Below, piece by piece: positions 63,164-64,000 of a DNA stretch of 64,000 nucleotides. The DNA lies in the NCBI GenBank assembly GCA_963729815.1, contig CAVSPU010000002.1:620001-684000 (forward strand), written 5' to 3'. Each line of letters opens with the position of its first letter. Position 1 is the first letter of the stretch. This DNA is from DAHUXN01 sp963729815. Its GTDB lineage: Bacteria > Acidobacteriota > Terriglobia > Acidiferrales > UBA7541. Under the pieces are notes generated by a model, which did no database searches, had not been told where the DNA came from, and saw nothing but the letters and a program-made list of their open reading frames with translations. Made by a program: the position numbers and the translations under genes.

Positions 63164-63637
63164 ATGAAGGACACTGTGAAGAAGACGCGGAATCTCGATA
63201 AAGCCGGTGGAGTCTCGCGGCGAGAATTTGCGCGACGCGTCGCTTTTACGGTTGCCGGCGGCACGCTGGCCGCTGCGGCCGTGCCGATCTCTTCGAGCGA
63301 GGCGCCGCGTGCGCGGGCGATTGCTCCCTTACTGCAAGACGAGGACACATCCGGACTTTCCGCCGACGCGCAAGCCGAAGTCGAGGTGAAACTTCAACAT
63401 ATCTTCGCGAAGTATGGTGCGCGGCTCTCCGAGGATCAAAAGAAGCTGATGCGTCGAACGGTCATGTACCACGCCCGGATGCTTGAAGTGATTCGGCCAA
63501 TCTCTGTCGAGAACGGCGATGCGCCGGCGACGGTGCTGAAGCTCGTCGAAGGCAAAACGCCGCCGATTGCGCGTTCTTCGATCAGAACCTCGGGCTCAGA
63601 GCACAAGCCCGCCGAGCCGCCGAAGAAGGGAGCGTAG
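63164..63637 (+). CDS. Tat-exported hypothetical protein preceding an amidase
   Basis: 157 residues from ATG 63164 with GAGGTG upstream. A twin-arginine signal (VSRREFARRVAFTVAGGTLA) is followed by a small helical domain (DAQAEVEVKLQHIFAKYGAR; EDQKKLMRRTVMYHARML) and a Lys/Pro tail. The amidase gene starts 2 bases after the stop, so the pair is an operon; the protein may be an exported partner. Confidence 0.7.
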   Translation: MKDTVKKTRNLDKAGGVSRREFARRVAFTVAGGTLAAAAVPISSSEAPRARAIAPLLQDEDTSGLSADAQAEVEVKLQHIFAKYGARLSEDQKKLMRRTVMYHARMLEVIRPISVENGDAPATVLKLVEGKTPPIARSSIRTSGSEHKPAEPPKKGA

Positions 63638-63639
63638 CC

Positions 63640-64000
63640 ATGCTGAGCGAAGACGTGCTTTATCTCCCCATTCGAGAGCTTGGCGAGCGCATTCGTACCC
63701 AGAAAATTTCTCCTGTTGAACTAACGGAAAGTTATCTGGATCGCAGCAAGCGCCTCGGACCAAAATTCAATGCCTACGTGACGATCACCGAGGATCTCGC
63801 GCTCGAACAAGCGCACGCAGCAGAAAAGGAAATCGGCGCGGGACATTATCGCGGACCGCTGCACGGGATTCCTTATGCGGCGAAGGACTTGCTTGCGGTC
63901 AAAGGATATAAGACCACGTGGGGCGCCAAGCCGTATGCGGACCGAAGCTTCGACTACAACGCCACCGTCATCGAGCGCCTGAATCAGGCTGGCGCGATTC
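63640..64000 (+). CDS. GatA-like amidase (partial, runs off the window)
   Basis: The first 120 residues of an amidase-signature protein. YLPIRELGERIRTQKISPVE is the typical N-terminus, and HGIPYAAKDLLAVKGYKTTW contains the conserved catalytic lysine of the Ser-cisSer-Lys triad. The serines lie beyond the window. It may be a free amidase rather than tRNA amidotransferase subunit A, as no gatB or gatC is next to it and the preceding gene is a Tat-exported protein. Confidence 0.8.
   Translation, partial: MLSEDVLYLPIRELGERIRTQKISPVELTESYLDRSKRLGPKFNAYVTITEDLALEQAHAAEKEIGAGHYRGPLHGIPYAAKDLLAVKGYKTTWGAKPYADRSFDYNATVIERLNQAGAI

Overview
The window looks like a chromosomal segment of a GC-rich, soil-type Acidobacteriota bacterium (probably Terriglobia). 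This placement is inferred from gene content and has not been searched. The grounds are secreted Asp-box proteins with the acidobacterial-style C-terminal motif, a DUF3857/transglutaminase/TPR giant, MacB-type exporter parts, a PilQ with a long Ala/Pro/Ser/Thr linker, and intergenic repeat islands. No phage, transposase, integrase, CRISPR array or rRNA operon is visible.

Layout. Bases 1-12760 hold exported proteins: the C-terminus of one secreted protein, two paralogous ~1050-aa Asp-box (VPS10/sortilin-like) proteins on +, and a 1391-aa transglutaminase/TPR protein on -, with tRNA-Gly(CCC) and a pair of small membrane-type ORFs between. Bases 12782-15931 (-) encode a periplasmic adaptor, a MacB-like permease and a small secreted protein, with no ATPase beside them. 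Bases 16145-17611 encode a UbiD-family decarboxylase. Bases 17744-23682 form a compact pilMNOPQ operon with a good promoter and a strong intrinsic terminator. Next come pepP-accB-accC-thiE, an amino-acid permease, an RsbU-type phosphatase, an SDR, nnrDE-tsaE, and an 824-aa protein with a class III cyclase-like domain. A selenocysteine tRNA follows at 36987-37085, with a promoter whose predicted start is the mature 5' end.

Bases 37170-44790 are more accessory: an S10 carboxypeptidase, a less GC-rich orphan gene, an island of intergenic repeats with a large palindrome, TPR and zinc-ribbon proteins, a GT39-like membrane glycosyltransferase, a 53-aa basic protein and a redoxin. Bases 44790-48154 (-) are a MoxR/ChlI-like AAA+ ATPase, an isoprenylcysteine-methyltransferase-like membrane protein and a VWA protein, the last two coupled by an ATGA overlap. 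A Lon-substrate-binding-domain protein, a TPR protein and a thioesterase follow.

Bases 49882-60314 carry nearly the whole haem pathway in two divergent operons. hemE-hemN-hemG is on -, and hemX-hemA-hemC-hemD-hemB-hemL is on + with mostly overlapping or abutting genes. Together they run from glutamyl-tRNA to protoporphyrin IX. Ferrochelatase is not in the window. The right end has an amidohydrolase, a strongly structured non-coding RNA candidate ending in an intrinsic terminator (about 61860-62112), two exported small proteins and the start of a GatA-like amidase.

The most unusual items are the tRNA-Sec with its apparently leaderless promoter, the structured RNA at 61.9-62.1 kb, the AAA+/methyltransferase/VWA set with aberrant Walker motifs and a Cys-rich insertion, and the repeat-palindrome-repeat element at 40.2 kb.
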